Notes: a model not told the origin generated them from the sequence alone. A DNA stretch of 64,000 nucleotides from Paracoccus salsus (GCF_021556615.1 NZ_JAKGGD010000002.1:186001-250000); one strand, 5' to 3'; shown: positions 36,633 through 46,252, counted from the stretch's first letter. Numbers and translations: made by a program.

Positions 36633-37916
36633 TCAGATGCGATCCAGTTGATCGTCGATCGCAGCCGAGACTTCGCGGCGGATCACCGCGCGCAGATTGC
36701 GTGAGAAGCGTTCGCCCAGTTCTCCGTGCAGCTCTTCCTGGATCATCTCGCGCAGCAGGTCGCGGATGCATTGCTCTTCTTCCGCCGGGGCGAGTCCGGT
36801 GACCGTGTCATGGACGTCGGCCTGTTCCGCGGTGGCGGTGGCGGAGGCGGTGGCAACAGGCGGTATCGAGGACGCAGATCCGACAGGATCCAGAGCGTCC
36901 AGCACGTCGGCAAAGTCCGGTACGGCGTCCTGCGTGTCTGTTGCGGCATGTTCCTCGATCCCGCAGCCTGGTTTTTCGAGGTGATCGGCCGCGGCGCAAG
37001 ACATCGCGGCCTTCGACGCTTCATCAGCAAGCGGACCGGCCTGAACGTCATCGGCCGGCCTGGCAACAGCGCGCGCGGGCTGATCCCATGTCGCGGCGAT
37101 GTCGGGGCGCATCCTCGCCTTCCAGTCAAAGTCCTCGGCAAAGTCGACATCCGCTGCCATCCTGGTCTCGGCGGTCGCGGGAATGACGGATGCAACTTCC
37201 TGAGGAGCCGACGTCACAGCCGTGCCCTGCGGAGCGGAACGCAGCCAGTTTCGCCACCCGGCGGTGCCTTCATCGTCCGCTTTCGGCACTGCCGCGATCC
37301 GCTGTCCTGGGTTCAGCCGCAGCGGCGGGATCACGACCCTAGCGGCCGAATGCTGGTCGTCACGCGGCGAAGGCACGGGTCGCAGCCGAGGCTGCACATC
37401 GGCGGTGGTGTCGCGAAGCTGCGATTCGCCTGCCCGACTGGTGGCGGAAAGTGATCGGGCCAGGTCATTCCGGGCGGCCGGAAAGGGCGGCCGCGCCGCG
37501 TCCAGTTCAGCGTCGTTTTCGGGCGAATGGCGCATGATCCGCTGCGCGGCCGGTGGGGTCTGCGCAATCGGGGTTTCGGGCACCACAGGCTTGGGACGCG
37601 CTGCACTGGGTGCATTCGCGATATCACCCAGCGGCCACTCATCGCCGGTCCCGGCCTCGGCCATGCTGGCCTGCTCGTCTGACGGAGCGTGCGCCAGTCG
37701 TCGCGCCAGAGCGGCGTTGCCGCCATAGCGACGGGCCAGAAACTCGCCTGCGTCTTCGTTGATGGTGTCCGAGAGAGCGCGGCGATCGCCATTCAGCCGG
37801 TCACGCGCGGCGCCGAGCGATTCATCCTCGGCGATCAGTCGCCGAATGGCGCCAAGCACATCGCCGATGTCTTCGGACAGGCGGGCGGCGTTCTGCGAGG
37901 AGCGGGCATCAGACAT
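36633..37916 (-). CDS. PopZ-like (DUF2497-type) acidic disordered protein, candidate polar organiser
   Basis: The 427-aa protein is mostly low-complexity and rich in Ala, Pro, Asp and Glu, with no membrane segment. Order is confined to the ends. The N-terminus has DIGDVLGAIRRLIAEDES, resembling the ILASIRRIIAEDE helix of PopZ/DUF2497 proteins. The C-terminus has a helical block IRDLLREMIQEELHGELGER then NLRAVIRREVSAAIDDQ, resembling the PopZ oligomerisation helices. It lies just downstream of tolC; in Caulobacter, as I remember, popZ also neighbours a tolC homologue (rsaFb). The family call rests on these two short motifs and on position, so a different Rhodobacterales-specific coiled protein remains possible. 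Confidence 0.55.
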   Translation of the reverse strand: MSDARSSQNAARLSEDIGDVLGAIRRLIAEDESLGAARDRLNGDRRALSDTINEDAGEFLARRYGGNAALARRLAHAPSDEQASMAEAGTGDEWPLGDIANAPSAARPKPVVPETPIAQTPPAAQRIMRHSPENDAELDAARPPFPAARNDLARSLSATSRAGESQLRDTTADVQPRLRPVPSPRDDQHSAARVVIPPLRLNPGQRIAAVPKADDEGTAGWRNWLRSAPQGTAVTSAPQEVASVIPATAETRMAADVDFAEDFDWKARMRPDIAATWDQPARAVARPADDVQAGPLADEASKAAMSCAAADHLEKPGCGIEEHAATDTQDAVPDFADVLDALDPVGSASSIPPVATASATATAEQADVHDTVTGLAPAEEEQCIRDLLREMIQEELHGELGERFSRNLRAVIRREVSAAIDDQLDRI

Positions 37917-37939
37917 GACGCCCCCCTTTCACGGCGAAG

Positions 37940-39331
37940 TCAATTGTCCTTGCCAAGCGCGCGCAGGACGCGGTCCAGGCTTTCGCCCTGCGTGCTTCGA
38001 TTGGGTGCGTTGCGCACCGCGTTGTAATACTGCGATGGGTCATAGGTCGGAATCCCCAGGTTCAGGCGTTCTACCGTAAGAAGACCCATAGCAGCCAAAA
38101 GTTGATAATGTGCTAATTGAAGATTGGCCTGCGCCGAGAGCCTGTCGGCCCGCGCCTCAAGCAGGGACTGCTCCGCATCGAGGACATCCAGCGTCGTCCG
38201 AGCCCCCAGCAGCGCTTCCTCCCGGACCCCGTCATAGGCTTGCTGCGCGGCGGAAATCTGCTTGTCGATGGCGCGGATCTGGGCGCGCGCGACATCGATA
38301 TTCGCCCAGGATTCGCCAACTTGCTGGCTCACCTGGCGCGCGGCATTCAGCAACGACGCCCGCGCCTGGTCACGAAGCGCCATTGCCTTGCGGTGCGCGG
38401 CGGGCAAGCGGCCCCCCGAATAGAGCGTCTGGTTGAGTTCCAATCCCACAGACGCCCCAAGCCGGTTGTCATAGCGACCGATGGCGTCCGGACTGCGTGT
38501 GACCCCAAGTCCGGCATTTGCGGAAAGGCTGGGCCTGCGCTCGGCTGCAGCCGAAGCGACGCCAAGTTCGGCAGCAGCAGCCTGACGCTGTGCCTGAAGG
38601 ATCAGCGGATGCGTCTTCTGCGAGATCGCCCGCGCAGCGTCGACCGACGCAGGCAGTTTCGGCAGTGTCGGCGGCTCGGCGACCGACCCCGGTCTGCGTC
38701 CGGTGGCGGCAAGATAGCCCTCGCGCGCGATCTCCAGATCACCCTGCGCGGCGGCCAGCGCGGCCTGGGTTGCCGCAAGCGACGCATCGGCGAGCGCGAC
38801 ATCGGTCACGGTAATCTCGCCGACCTCGAACCGATCCTGGGCGGCCTGCCTCTCGCGGGTCAGCACCTCGACAGAGTTCGTCTGCAAGGCGACCTGTTCG
38901 GTGGCGCGCCAGATGTCGAAATACGCGATGGTCGCGGACAGCAGGATATCCTGTTCGACGCCCACCAGCGCCTGACGCGTCGCAAGCACCTGTTCCTTGG
39001 CCGAATCGATGGCCAGCTGCGAACGGCCCCAGTCATAGAGCGTCATCTCGGCCCCAAGCGTCAGCGAGGTCGAACGGGTGGTCGTCCGACCTTCGTTGCG
39101 CTGTGCCGAATGGTTCAGCGCCCACTGCACGACTGGCCGAAGCTGCGCGACCGCGCTGGCGACATCCTCATCGGCGGCACGCAGCACGGCGCGGTTCTGC
39201 TCGATCAGCGCCGAGTGGCGATAGGCCGCAACCATGGTGTCGGCCAGCGACTCGCCGCTGGCCGGAAATGCGGCGGATACGGCCAGGGCCGCTGCGGCTG
39301 CAAGCTGGCAAAGCGATCCGCGAAACGTCAC
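37940..39331 (-). CDS. TolC family outer-membrane efflux protein
   Basis: The 463-aa protein starts with a signal peptide (cleavage near AFPASG) and contains two OEP repeats, as in Tol[22 protein letters not shown] ahead of the first and [16 protein letters not shown] opening the second. Long heptad-rich helices form the periplasmic tunnel. It is the exit duct for a type I secretion or RND system whose inner-membrane parts are not in this window. The start is GTG at 39331, overlapping the PCMT-like stop (GTGA) and preceded by a purine-rich tract. The frame is open upstream only by chance. Confidence 0.9.
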   Translation of the reverse strand: MTFRGSLCQLAAAAALAVSAAFPASGESLADTMVAAYRHSALIEQNRAVLRAADEDVASAVAQLRPVVQWALNHSAQRNEGRTTTRSTSLTLGAEMTLYDWGRSQLAIDSAKEQVLATRQALVGVEQDILLSATIAYFDIWRATEQVALQTNSVEVLTRERQAAQDRFEVGEITVTDVALADASLAATQAALAAAQGDLEIAREGYLAATGRRPGSVAEPPTLPKLPASVDAARAISQKTHPLILQAQRQAAAAELGVASAAAERRPSLSANAGLGVTRSPDAIGRYDNRLGASVGLELNQTLYSGGRLPAAHRKAMALRDQARASLLNAARQVSQQVGESWANIDVARAQIRAIDKQISAAQQAYDGVREEALLGARTTLDVLDAEQSLLEARADRLSAQANLQLAHYQLLAAMGLLTVERLNLGIPTYDPSQYYNAVRNAPNRSTQGESLDRVLRALGKDN

Positions 39332-39981
39332 AAGCTGAATCCCCGCTCTCTTGAAAAGCCGGGCAGCAGGGGCGCATGGGCATTGAATGCGTAGCGCCAA
39401 TTCACACGGCCGTTGAGGCGATGACCGATGCGAACCACCCCCAGCGTCCCCTCGAGGAACAGCGCAGCGATGCGACCGCCGTCCTTCAGCTGATCGAGAA
39501 TGGCCGCAGGCACATCCTCGACGCCGCCGCCGATCAGGATCGCATCATAGGGCCCTTGTTTCGGTGCACCCTCTGCCAGAGGTCCATGCAACACCGCCAC
39601 GTTGAACACGCCCGCATCGGACAGCCGGCTCTCGGCCTCGGTGAACATGTCCTCGTTGTCCTCGATCGCAACGACAGCCTCGGCCATGCGCGCGATGACC
39701 GCCGAGGAATATCCATAGCCACAGGCCAGATCCAGAACCAGATCGCCCGGCTGGATGTCCAGCCCGTCCACCATCTTGGCCAGCGTCCGGGGCTCCAGCA
39801 GCACGCGCCCGTGACCGATGGCCAGGTTCTCGCCCGAATAGGCGACAGAGCGTTTGGCGGGCGGAACGAATTCTTCGCGCGGTATCGACAGCATCGCCTC
39901 GATCAGCGGAAACTTCGTGACGTCGTTGGGACGAACCTGGGTGTCCACCATCATGGTGCGCCGGGCGGCGAAATCGGTCAT
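39328..39981 (-). CDS. second protein-L-isoaspartate O-methyltransferase family protein
   Basis: The 217-aa SAM-dependent methyltransferase is of the PCMT family but differs from Pcm at 34.7 kb. It has [36 protein letters not shown] and [17 protein letters not shown], which replaces the usual GTGSGYQ loop. This paralogue, fixed upstream of tolC in many Rhodobacterales, may have another methyl acceptor. The start is at 39981 with AGAGG upstream. It heads the PCMT-tolC-PopZ-like transcript on the minus strand, divergent from tRNA-Cys. Confidence 0.88.
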   Translation of the reverse strand: MTDFAARRTMMVDTQVRPNDVTKFPLIEAMLSIPREEFVPPAKRSVAYSGENLAIGHGRVLLEPRTLAKMVDGLDIQPGDLVLDLACGYGYSSAVIARMAEAVVAIEDNEDMFTEAESRLSDAGVFNVAVLHGPLAEGAPKQGPYDAILIGGGVEDVPAAILDQLKDGGRIAALFLEGTLGVVRIGHRLNGRVNWRYAFNAHAPLLPGFSRERGFSL

Positions 39982-40059
39982 GTCGGGAACCTCTGCGACC
40001 TGCTTGTGAACGCTTATTGCCACGATTCCCGGGGGTGGGCAACGCCGGTCATTCCCGTC

Positions 40060-40088
40060 TTGCATGGCACGCGTCGATCCATTAAGTC
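40060..40088 (+). promoter_or_regulatory. candidate tRNA-Cys promoter
   Basis: TTGCAT (40060-40065) and TAAGTC (40083-40088), spaced by 17 bases, lie 18 bases before the mature tRNA 5' end. Confidence 0.45.
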
Positions 40089-40106
40089 AGCCGCACGCTT
40101 GACGAC

Positions 40107-40180
40107 GGTGGGTTGGCGGAGTGGTTACGCACCGGATTGCAAATCCGTGAAGACCGGTTCGATTCCGGTACCCACCTCCA
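40107..40180 (+). tRNA. tRNA-Cys (GCA)
   Basis: The 74-base cloverleaf has acceptor arms GGTGGGT and ACCCACC, discriminator T, and an encoded CCA end. The D-arm sequence GGCGGAGTGGTTA, an anticodon loop with TTGCAAA (anticodon GCA, Cys) and the T-arm GGTTCGATTCC are all visible. There is no intron. No integrase or second attachment copy is seen, so there is no sign that an element has used it as an integration site. Confidence 0.97.
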
Positions 40181-40753
40181 CAAGGCTTCATCGGCCGCAC
40201 GGGCGATATCGCATTTCGGCAAACCCGGACGTCCTGCCCTGTCACGGCCAAGACCGATGCCCGGACCGGGCAACCCGTGGACCGGGAAACCAGTTTTGTG
40301 CGTGGCAGACGCGGCGAGGTCCGGATGAACGCCGCAGCGGCGTCGTTCATCAACTCCAGCGGCTCGTCCTCGCCCTGATACGGATCCGAGGCTGCGTCAG
40401 CAAGGTCGTCATGGTTGAACAGTTCGCCCAGATCGGGCCTGACGATCCTGCGAACCGCTTCGATGCCATCGGAATCGCGATCCAGAACCATCCGGCACCG
40501 ATCGCAAGCCGAAACCCCGCCGGAACAGGTCGCGCGCCAAGGTGAGGATCGATGGACCGGCCGGCGGCAAGCTTCACGGCATTGTGAGGGCCCAGCTGCG
40601 GGCTGAACGCGGATTGACCAGACCGGCCCGGAAATGCGCTGCCCATGCCCGCTCGTTTACAAGATCGCTGTCAGACCCTAGGACGGGACCGGGCACGACC
40701 CGCGCGGCGACATTGGCAGGCCGTGCCGTCTTCGCCTCAGTCGCGAGGCCGGA
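40181..40753. other. 573-base gap with a possible decayed minus-strand gene
   Basis: No intact gene is supported here. On the minus strand three short stretches look coding but lie in different frames. 40574 to about 40753 includes ERAWAAHFRAGLVNPRSARS and ends in TGA. About 40470-40575 includes AAGRSIDPHLGARPVPAGFR. About 40300-40491 begins MVLDRDSDGIEAVRRIVRPD and continues to NDAAAAFIRTS. Third positions are G/C-rich in the last of these. The order is consistent with one ancestral gene broken by frameshifts, but I do not recognise the protein. The open frame 40087-40491 as a whole cannot be genuine, because it runs through tRNA-Cys. Confidence 0.3.
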
Positions 40754-41989
40754 ATGATGATCTACGCCACGACCACCCGCCTTGCAGAGATTGCCTTGCA
40801 GGTCCGGGCACGGCTTGGCCGTTCGCCGGCGTTGCGCGAACGTCTGGTGGCAGGCAGTCCCCCGGGCCCGGCGGACGTCTGGGTGCACGGCGCCTCGGTC
40901 GGGGAACTGACCTCGGCGCGCCCGGTGATCGAGGCTCTGGCCTCTGATCGGCCGGTCCTCGTGACGGCCAACAGCGAAACCGGGCGCGACATGGTAACGG
41001 GCTGGGGCCTGCCTGCCCGGTTGGCGCCGCTGGACATGCCCGGAGCGCTGACGCGCTTTCTGGATGCGACGAAGCCGCGCCTGCAACTGACACTGGAGAG
41101 CGAGTTCTGGCCCCTGCGCTCGCGGCTACTGGCGGAGCGGGGAATCCGGCAAGCCATCATCGGGGCGCGCATGTCACAGCGTTCGGCGGCATTATGGGCC
41201 CGCCTTCCAAAGGTCATCGGGCCGATGCTGGCGCGGGTTTCGGCCCTGTCCGCCCAGGACCCGCACAGCGAGGCGCGGCTGCGACAGCTTGGCCTTGCGC
41301 CCGGTGCGCTGCTGCCCCGGCTGGATCTGAAGCTGCTTGCCCCTGCCGCAGTCGCCCCCCCGCCCGAAAGCGCCGCGCGCGACCTTACCCTTCTTGCCGC
41401 ATCGACCCATGAGGGCGAAGAGGCTGCGGTCCTCGAGGCGTGGTTGTCCGCGCGCAAGGCGCATCCCGGCCTGAGGCTGATCCTTGCGATCCGGCACCCC
41501 GCGCGCGGGGACGAGGTTGCGGGCCTGATCCGATCCCGCGGCCTGCGGCTGTCACGCCGGTCCGAGGGCGCGGAGGACGGCGATATTCTGCTGGCCGACA
41601 CGTTGGGCGAGATGGGCCGCTGGTATGGCCGAGCCGGCATCTGCCTGGTCGGGGGGTCGCTGACCGATCGGGGCGGCCATACCCCGTGGGAGCCGGCCGC
41701 GTATCGCTGCGCGATCCTGCACGGCCCGCATGTCGAGAACTTTACCGACGCCTACGCGGCGCTGGCGGCCACCGGCGGCGCGCGCCCGATCACCGACAGG
41801 ACGCTTGCCGCGGCGCTGTCGGAACTGGTCAGCGCACCCGACGCGGCACGGCGCATGGGGTCGGCGGCGCGCGCCGTCCTGCAGGATCGCGCCGGCGACC
41901 CTGGCCCGCTGATCGCCCGGCTTCGCGATCTTGCGATCCCGCGCGACGGCACCGATATGAAACGGGTCATGACAGGGGATTGCACATGA
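40754..41989 (+). CDS. waaA: 3-deoxy-D-manno-octulosonic acid (Kdo) transferase
   Basis: The 411-aa GT30 glycosyltransferase attaches Kdo from CMP-Kdo to lipid IVA. Seen are the N-terminal domain with VWVHGASVGELTSARPVIEAL (E51 in the position of the catalytic base), LESEFWP, and the C-terminal CMP-Kdo site with GGSLTDRGGHTPWEPAAY. The N-terminal membrane anchor is shorter and less hydrophobic than in E. coli WaaA. Tandem ATGs at 40754 and 40757 are both possible. The stop overlaps the DUF1178 start by ATGA. Confidence 0.9.
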   Translation: MMIYATTTRLAEIALQVRARLGRSPALRERLVAGSPPGPADVWVHGASVGELTSARPVIEALASDRPVLVTANSETGRDMVTGWGLPARLAPLDMPGALTRFLDATKPRLQLTLESEFWPLRSRLLAERGIRQAIIGARMSQRSAALWARLPKVIGPMLARVSALSAQDPHSEARLRQLGLAPGALLPRLDLKLLAPAAVAPPPESAARDLTLLAASTHEGEEAAVLEAWLSARKAHPGLRLILAIRHPARGDEVAGLIRSRGLRLSRRSEGAEDGDILLADTLGEMGRWYGRAGICLVGGSLTDRGGHTPWEPAAYRCAILHGPHVENFTDAYAALAATGGARPITDRTLAAALSELVSAPDAARRMGSAARAVLQDRAGDPGPLIARLRDLAIPRDGTDMKRVMTGDCT

Positions 41990-42420
41990 TCCGCTATGCG
42001 CTGCGCTGCAAGGAAGGCCATGATTTCGATGGCTGGTTCCGTTCGTCCGATGCGTTCGAGACGATGCGCGCGGCCGGCCAGGTCGCATGCGCGCAGTGCG
42101 GATCGAACGAGGTCGTGAAATCCCTGATGGCCCCGTCGGTCCCCAAGGATGCGCCGAGCCGTTCGGATGGCAAGGCGCGCGACCTGACAGAGCCCCGCAA
42201 TCCGGCCGAGGCGGCGCTGGAAAAGCTCCGCCACCATGTCGAGAAGAATTCCGATTATGTCGGCGTACGCTTCGCCGACGAGGCGCGCGCCATGCATGAG
42301 GGTCGCAGCCAGCACCGCGCGATCCACGGAGAAGCGCGCCCCGAGGAAGCCAGAAAGCTGATCGAGGACGGCGTCCCGGTCGCGCCCCTGCCCTTCATCC
42401 CCCGCCAGAAAGCCAACTGA
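41986..42420 (+). CDS. DUF1178 family protein
   Basis: The 144-aa protein starts MIRYALRCKEGHDFDGWFRSS and carries C-x2-C in VACAQCGSNEVVKSLMAP, a small zinc-ribbon-like head, then a helical tail ending PLPFIPRQ. This is the DUF1178 family, widespread in alpha- and betaproteobacteria, with no known function. Overlap with waaA (ATGA) shows coupled translation. There is no signal peptide, so it is cytoplasmic. The ORF is also open upstream in this frame, but only as a shadow of waaA. Confidence 0.88.
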   Translation: MIRYALRCKEGHDFDGWFRSSDAFETMRAAGQVACAQCGSNEVVKSLMAPSVPKDAPSRSDGKARDLTEPRNPAEAALEKLRHHVEKNSDYVGVRFADEARAMHEGRSQHRAIHGEARPEEARKLIEDGVPVAPLPFIPRQKAN

Positions 42421-42502
42421 CGCCGGGCATCGGTCCGGGCGATCCGGCCCCTGCGCGCGCGCTGACGCGCAGGGCGCAGGCCGGCCGGAACGGCTTTGCC
42501 TC

Positions 42503-42530
42503 TTGCCCTTTTGCCACCCCAGCCATAAAA
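42503..42530 (+). promoter_or_regulatory. weak candidate lysC promoter
   Basis: TTGCCC (42503-42508) and ATAAAA (42525-42530) are 16 bases apart in the gap after DUF1178, 38 bases before the lysC ATG. Confidence 0.3.
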
Positions 42531-42568
42531 GCCGCGCCGATGGACAACCCTGTGGCTGGAGGCCCGCA

Positions 42569-43825
42569 ATGCCGCTTCTGGTGATGAAATTCGGCGGCAC
42601 TTCGGTGGCCGATCTCGACCGGATCAGGAACGCCGCTGCCAAGGTCCAGCGCGAGGTCGAGCGCGGCTATGACGTCATCGTCATCGTCAGCGCCATGTCG
42701 GGCAAGACCAACGAACTGGTGGGCTGGGTCGAAAAGACGTCGCCGCTGTTCGATGCGCGCGAATACGACGCGGTGGTCAGCTCGGGCGAGAACGTGACCG
42801 CCGGGCTGATGGCATTGACATTGCAGGAAATGGGCGTGCCGGCACGCAGCTGGCAGGGCTGGCAGGTGCCGATCAACACCACGGCCGCACATTCGGCCGC
42901 ACGGTTCGTCGAGATCCCGCGCGCCAATCTGGATCAGAAATTCGGCGAGGGCTTCAAGGTCGCCGTTGTCGCGGGCTTTCAGGGGATCGGGCCGGACGGT
43001 CGGATCACCACCCTGGGACGAGGCGGCTCGGACACCACCGCGGTCGCCTTCGCCGCGGCCTTCGATGCCGAACGCTGCGACATCTATACCGATGTGGACG
43101 GGATCTATACCACCGACCCGCGCATCACCTCGAAAGCGCGCAAGCTGGGAAAGATCGCGTTCGAGGAAATGCTGGAACTGGCCAGCCTCGGTGCGAAGGT
43201 GCTGCAGACCCGGTCGGTCGAGTTGGCGATGCGCTACAAGGTGCGTCTGCGCGTGCTATCCTCGTTCGATGAGACCGACGAGAGTTCGGGCACGCTGGTA
43301 TGCGATGAGGATGAAATCATGGAATCGAAAGTCGTCAACGGGGTCGCCTATTCGCGTGAAGAGGCCAAGATCACCCTGGTTACCGTAGAAGACCGCCCCG
43401 GCATCTCGGCCTCGATCTTCGAGCCGCTGGCCGATGCCGGCGTGAATGTGGACATGATCGTCCAGAACATCTCGGAAAAGAACTTCGAGGATCACCAGGG
43501 CTCTGTTACCGACATGACGTTTTCGGTCCCCATCAACCAGGTCGAGCGCGCCAAGCGCGCGATGGAGGACGCCCGTGCCGCGGGTCGGATCGACTATGAC
43601 GAACTGATCGTGGACACCGAAGTCGCGAAGGTCAGCGTCGTGGGCATCGGGATGCGCAGCCATGCCGGCGTCGCCGCGCGGATGTTCAAGGCGCTTGCCG
43701 ACGAAAACATCAATATCAAGGTCATCTCAACCAGCGAGATAAAGATTTCCGTCCTGATCGACCGCAAGTATATGGAACTTGCGGTTCAGGCGCTGCATGA
43801 TGCCTTCGGCCTCGAAGCGGCCTGA
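42569..43825 (+). CDS. lysC: aspartate kinase
   Basis: The 418-aa protein phosphorylates aspartate, the first step toward lysine, threonine and methionine. It shows the kinase signature KFGGTSV at residues 7-13, SSGENVTAGLMAL, GRGGSDTTAVAFAAA and YTDVDGIYTTDPR, then two C-terminal ACT domains (about 265-345 and 350-410) that give feedback control by lysine and/or threonine. It lacks a fused homoserine dehydrogenase. GGAGG precedes the ATG. ptsP follows after 66 bases, a pairing common in alphaproteobacteria. Confidence 0.96.
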   Translation: MPLLVMKFGGTSVADLDRIRNAAAKVQREVERGYDVIVIVSAMSGKTNELVGWVEKTSPLFDAREYDAVVSSGENVTAGLMALTLQEMGVPARSWQGWQVPINTTAAHSAARFVEIPRANLDQKFGEGFKVAVVAGFQGIGPDGRITTLGRGGSDTTAVAFAAAFDAERCDIYTDVDGIYTTDPRITSKARKLGKIAFEEMLELASLGAKVLQTRSVELAMRYKVRLRVLSSFDETDESSGTLVCDEDEIMESKVVNGVAYSREEAKITLVTVEDRPGISASIFEPLADAGVNVDMIVQNISEKNFEDHQGSVTDMTFSVPINQVERAKRAMEDARAAGRIDYDELIVDTEVAKVSVVGIGMRSHAGVAARMFKALADENINIKVISTSEIKISVLIDRKYMELAVQALHDAFGLEAA

Positions 43826-43891
43826 CACCAGCCCCATGGCAGATCCGCAAACGGCCCGCGGGGCCATCGCGACAGCAAAGGCAGGCACGCG

Positions 43892-46138
43892 ATGCAAGAC
43901 CGCAAGGACAGTGATTCACGCAAGCTGCTGAGGCGGCTGAAAGAGATCCTGGCCGCGCCCGGCGGAGGCCAGGATCGTCTTGACCAGATCACCCATCACA
44001 TTGCCGATTCGATGGGATCGCAGGTCTGCTCGATCTATCTTTTCCGCGATGCCCAGACGCTTGAACTCTGCGCGACCGAGGGGCTGCGCGCCGAGGCCGT
44101 CCACCAGACACGCCTGCGGCTGGGCGAGGGGCTGGTTGGCCGCGTCGCGCGAACCGGTCGCCATGTGAACACCGCCGACGCTCCCTCCGAGCCTGGGTTC
44201 CGCTTCATGCCGGAAACCGGCGAAGAGACCTTTCCCAGCTTTCTCGGCGTCCCCATCCAGCGCGTCGGCGAGAAGCTGGGCGTGCTGGTGGTGCAATGCA
44301 CGGATGCGCGGCTGTTCAGCGAGGACGAGGTCTACGGCCTTGAAGTCGTGGCGATGGTGCTGGCGGAAATGGCCGAGTTGGGCGCGTTCCAGGGCAGCCA
44401 GTCCGACAGCCTGCCGCTGGCGCATCGCTTCCCGCTGATGATCCGCGGCGGGACAGGTCAGGAAGGCGCCGCCGAGGGCCGCGTCTGGCTGCACGAGCCG
44501 CGCGTGGTCGTCACGAACCCGGTCGGCGACGACCCCGAAAGCGAATTGGCCCGCCTGCACGAAGGGGTCGCCCGGCTGCGCGAACGGGTCGACTCGATGG
44601 TCGCCGCCGCCGATATGGGGGGCGACGGTGACCATGCCGCGGTTCTGGAAACCTATCGCATGTTCGCCCATTCGCGCGGCTGGTTGAGCCGCATGGAAGA
44701 GAATATCCGGCTGGGGCTTTCCGCCGAGGCCGCGGTCGAAAAGGAACAATCCGCGGCCCGCGCACGGCTGGAAATGGCCGCCGACCCCTATCTGCGCGAC
44801 CGGCTGCACGATCTGGACGACCTTTCCAACCGTCTGCTGCGCATCCTGACCGGCCAGGGCAGCGACACCGGCGCCCAGATGCCGGACAACCCGATCCTTG
44901 TCGCGCGCAATATCGGCCCGGCCGATTTGCTGGACTATGGCCGCAGGCTGAAGGGCGTGGTTCTTGAGGAGGGCTCGGTCGGCAGCCACGCGGCCATCGT
45001 GGCACGCGCCCTGGCCATCCCGCTGGTGATCCACGCCGAGCGGATCACGACCGAATCGCTGAACGGCGATCTGATCCTTGTCGATGGCGATCAGGGCATC
45101 GTGCATCTTCGGCCCGAGGAAAGCGTGGCGACGGCGTTTCGCGACAAGATCGCGATGCAAGCCGAGGCGCAGCACCGTTATGCCGATCTGCGCAGCCTAC
45201 CCGCGACCGGAACCTGCGGCACGACGGTGCAGCTTTACATGAATGCCGGGCTGATGGCCGACCTGCCGTCGCTTGAGGGATCGGGTGCCGAGGGCGTCGG
45301 GCTGTTCCGCACCGAATTGCAGTTCCTGGTCCGCAACCACGTGCCTCGCCGGGGCGAACTGGCGGGGCTTTATCGGCACGTCATGGACCGCGCGATGGGC
45401 AAGCCGGTCATGTTCCGGACCCTGGATATCGGTTCGGACAAGGTGCTGCCCTACATGAAACCGCAGGACGAGCCGAACCCGGCAATGGGCTGGCGCGCGA
45501 TCCGCGTCGGGCTGGACAAACGTGGCGTGCTGCGCATGCAGTTGCAGGCGTTGATCCGGGCTGCGGTCGGAAGGCCGCTCTACGTCATGTTTCCCTTCAT
45601 AGCCGACATGAGCGAATATCAGGACGCCCACCGCATCCTCATGCAGGAATTGTCGCGCGAACAGCGACTGGGCCACCAGATGCCGAGCGACATCCGGGTA
45701 GGCGCGATGCTCGAGACGCCTTCGCTGGCCTTTGCGCCGAAGAAGTTCTTCGAAATGTGTGACTTCATCTCGATCGGAGGCAATGACCTCAAGCAGTTCT
45801 TCTTCGCCGCCGACCGCGAGAATGAGCGCGTGCGCCGGCGCTATGACACGATGAGCACCTCGTTCCTGTCACTGCTGCAGCAGATCATCGCGCGCTGCGA
45901 AGACGCCCGGGTGCCGCTGTCCTTCTGCGGCGAGGACGCGGGCCGCCCGGTCGAGGCGATGACATTCGCGGCGCTGGGGATCAGGCGGCTGTCGATGCGC
46001 CCGGCTTCGATCGGCCCGGTCAAGCATCTGATCCGGCGTGTTTCGATCGCCGAGCTGCGCGACGTGATCGCCGAGGCGCAGGCGCAGGGCCTGACCAACC
46101 TGCGCCGCCCGGTGACCGAATGGCTCGCCCGGCACTAG
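43892..46138 (+). CDS. ptsP: phosphoenolpyruvate-protein phosphotransferase PtsP (EI-Ntr)
   Basis: The 748-aa first component of the nitrogen phosphotransferase system has an N-terminal GAF domain (about 5-155), the phosphohistidine domain with H366 in GSHAAIVARALAIP, and the PEP-binding barrel with GSDKVLPYMK, SIGGNDLKQFFF and SFCGEDAG. It passes phosphate from PEP to NPr and EIIA-Ntr, linking nitrogen and carbon state to regulation. The GAF domain senses glutamine and 2-oxoglutarate in E. coli relatives. The partner genes are not in this window. Confidence 0.95.
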   Translation: MQDRKDSDSRKLLRRLKEILAAPGGGQDRLDQITHHIADSMGSQVCSIYLFRDAQTLELCATEGLRAEAVHQTRLRLGEGLVGRVARTGRHVNTADAPSEPGFRFMPETGEETFPSFLGVPIQRVGEKLGVLVVQCTDARLFSEDEVYGLEVVAMVLAEMAELGAFQGSQSDSLPLAHRFPLMIRGGTGQEGAAEGRVWLHEPRVVVTNPVGDDPESELARLHEGVARLRERVDSMVAAADMGGDGDHAAVLETYRMFAHSRGWLSRMEENIRLGLSAEAAVEKEQSAARARLEMAADPYLRDRLHDLDDLSNRLLRILTGQGSDTGAQMPDNPILVARNIGPADLLDYGRRLKGVVLEEGSVGSHAAIVARALAIPLVIHAERITTESLNGDLILVDGDQGIVHLRPEESVATAFRDKIAMQAEAQHRYADLRSLPATGTCGTTVQLYMNAGLMADLPSLEGSGAEGVGLFRTELQFLVRNHVPRRGELAGLYRHVMDRAMGKPVMFRTLDIGSDKVLPYMKPQDEPNPAMGWRAIRVGLDKRGVLRMQLQALIRAAVGRPLYVMFPFIADMSEYQDAHRILMQELSREQRLGHQMPSDIRVGAMLETPSLAFAPKKFFEMCDFISIGGNDLKQFFFAADRENERVRRRYDTMSTSFLSLLQQIIARCEDARVPLSFCGEDAGRPVEAMTFAALGIRRLSMRPASIGPVKHLIRRVSIAELRDVIAEAQAQGLTNLRRPVTEWLARH

Positions 46139-46223
46139 GCCGATCGGCGTAAAAGCGCCCAAGCACGCCGCCTGACCTTCCGTAAATCAACTCTCGGGTG
46201 GTCTGGGGCACGCGCGATGCAGC

Positions 46224-46252
46224 TTGCTGCGTTGCGGCACACCGCTTATAGT
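46224..46252 (+). promoter_or_regulatory. promoter of the opg operon
   Basis: TTGCTG (46224-46229) and TATAGT (46247-46252), with the ideal 17-base spacer, lie 30 bases before the opgG ATG, downstream of ptsP. This is the best sigma-70-like match I found in the window. Confidence 0.6.

Noticed and set aside
40107..40180. tRNA-Cys considered as an integration site for a mobile element
   Set aside because: No integrase, no repeated 3' tRNA end and no phage or plasmid genes are seen downstream.
40087..40491. 134-codon minus-strand ORF beside tRNA-Cys
   Set aside because: Its last third runs through the tRNA gene on the opposite strand, so it cannot be genuine as a whole; the first part is discussed as a possible relic.
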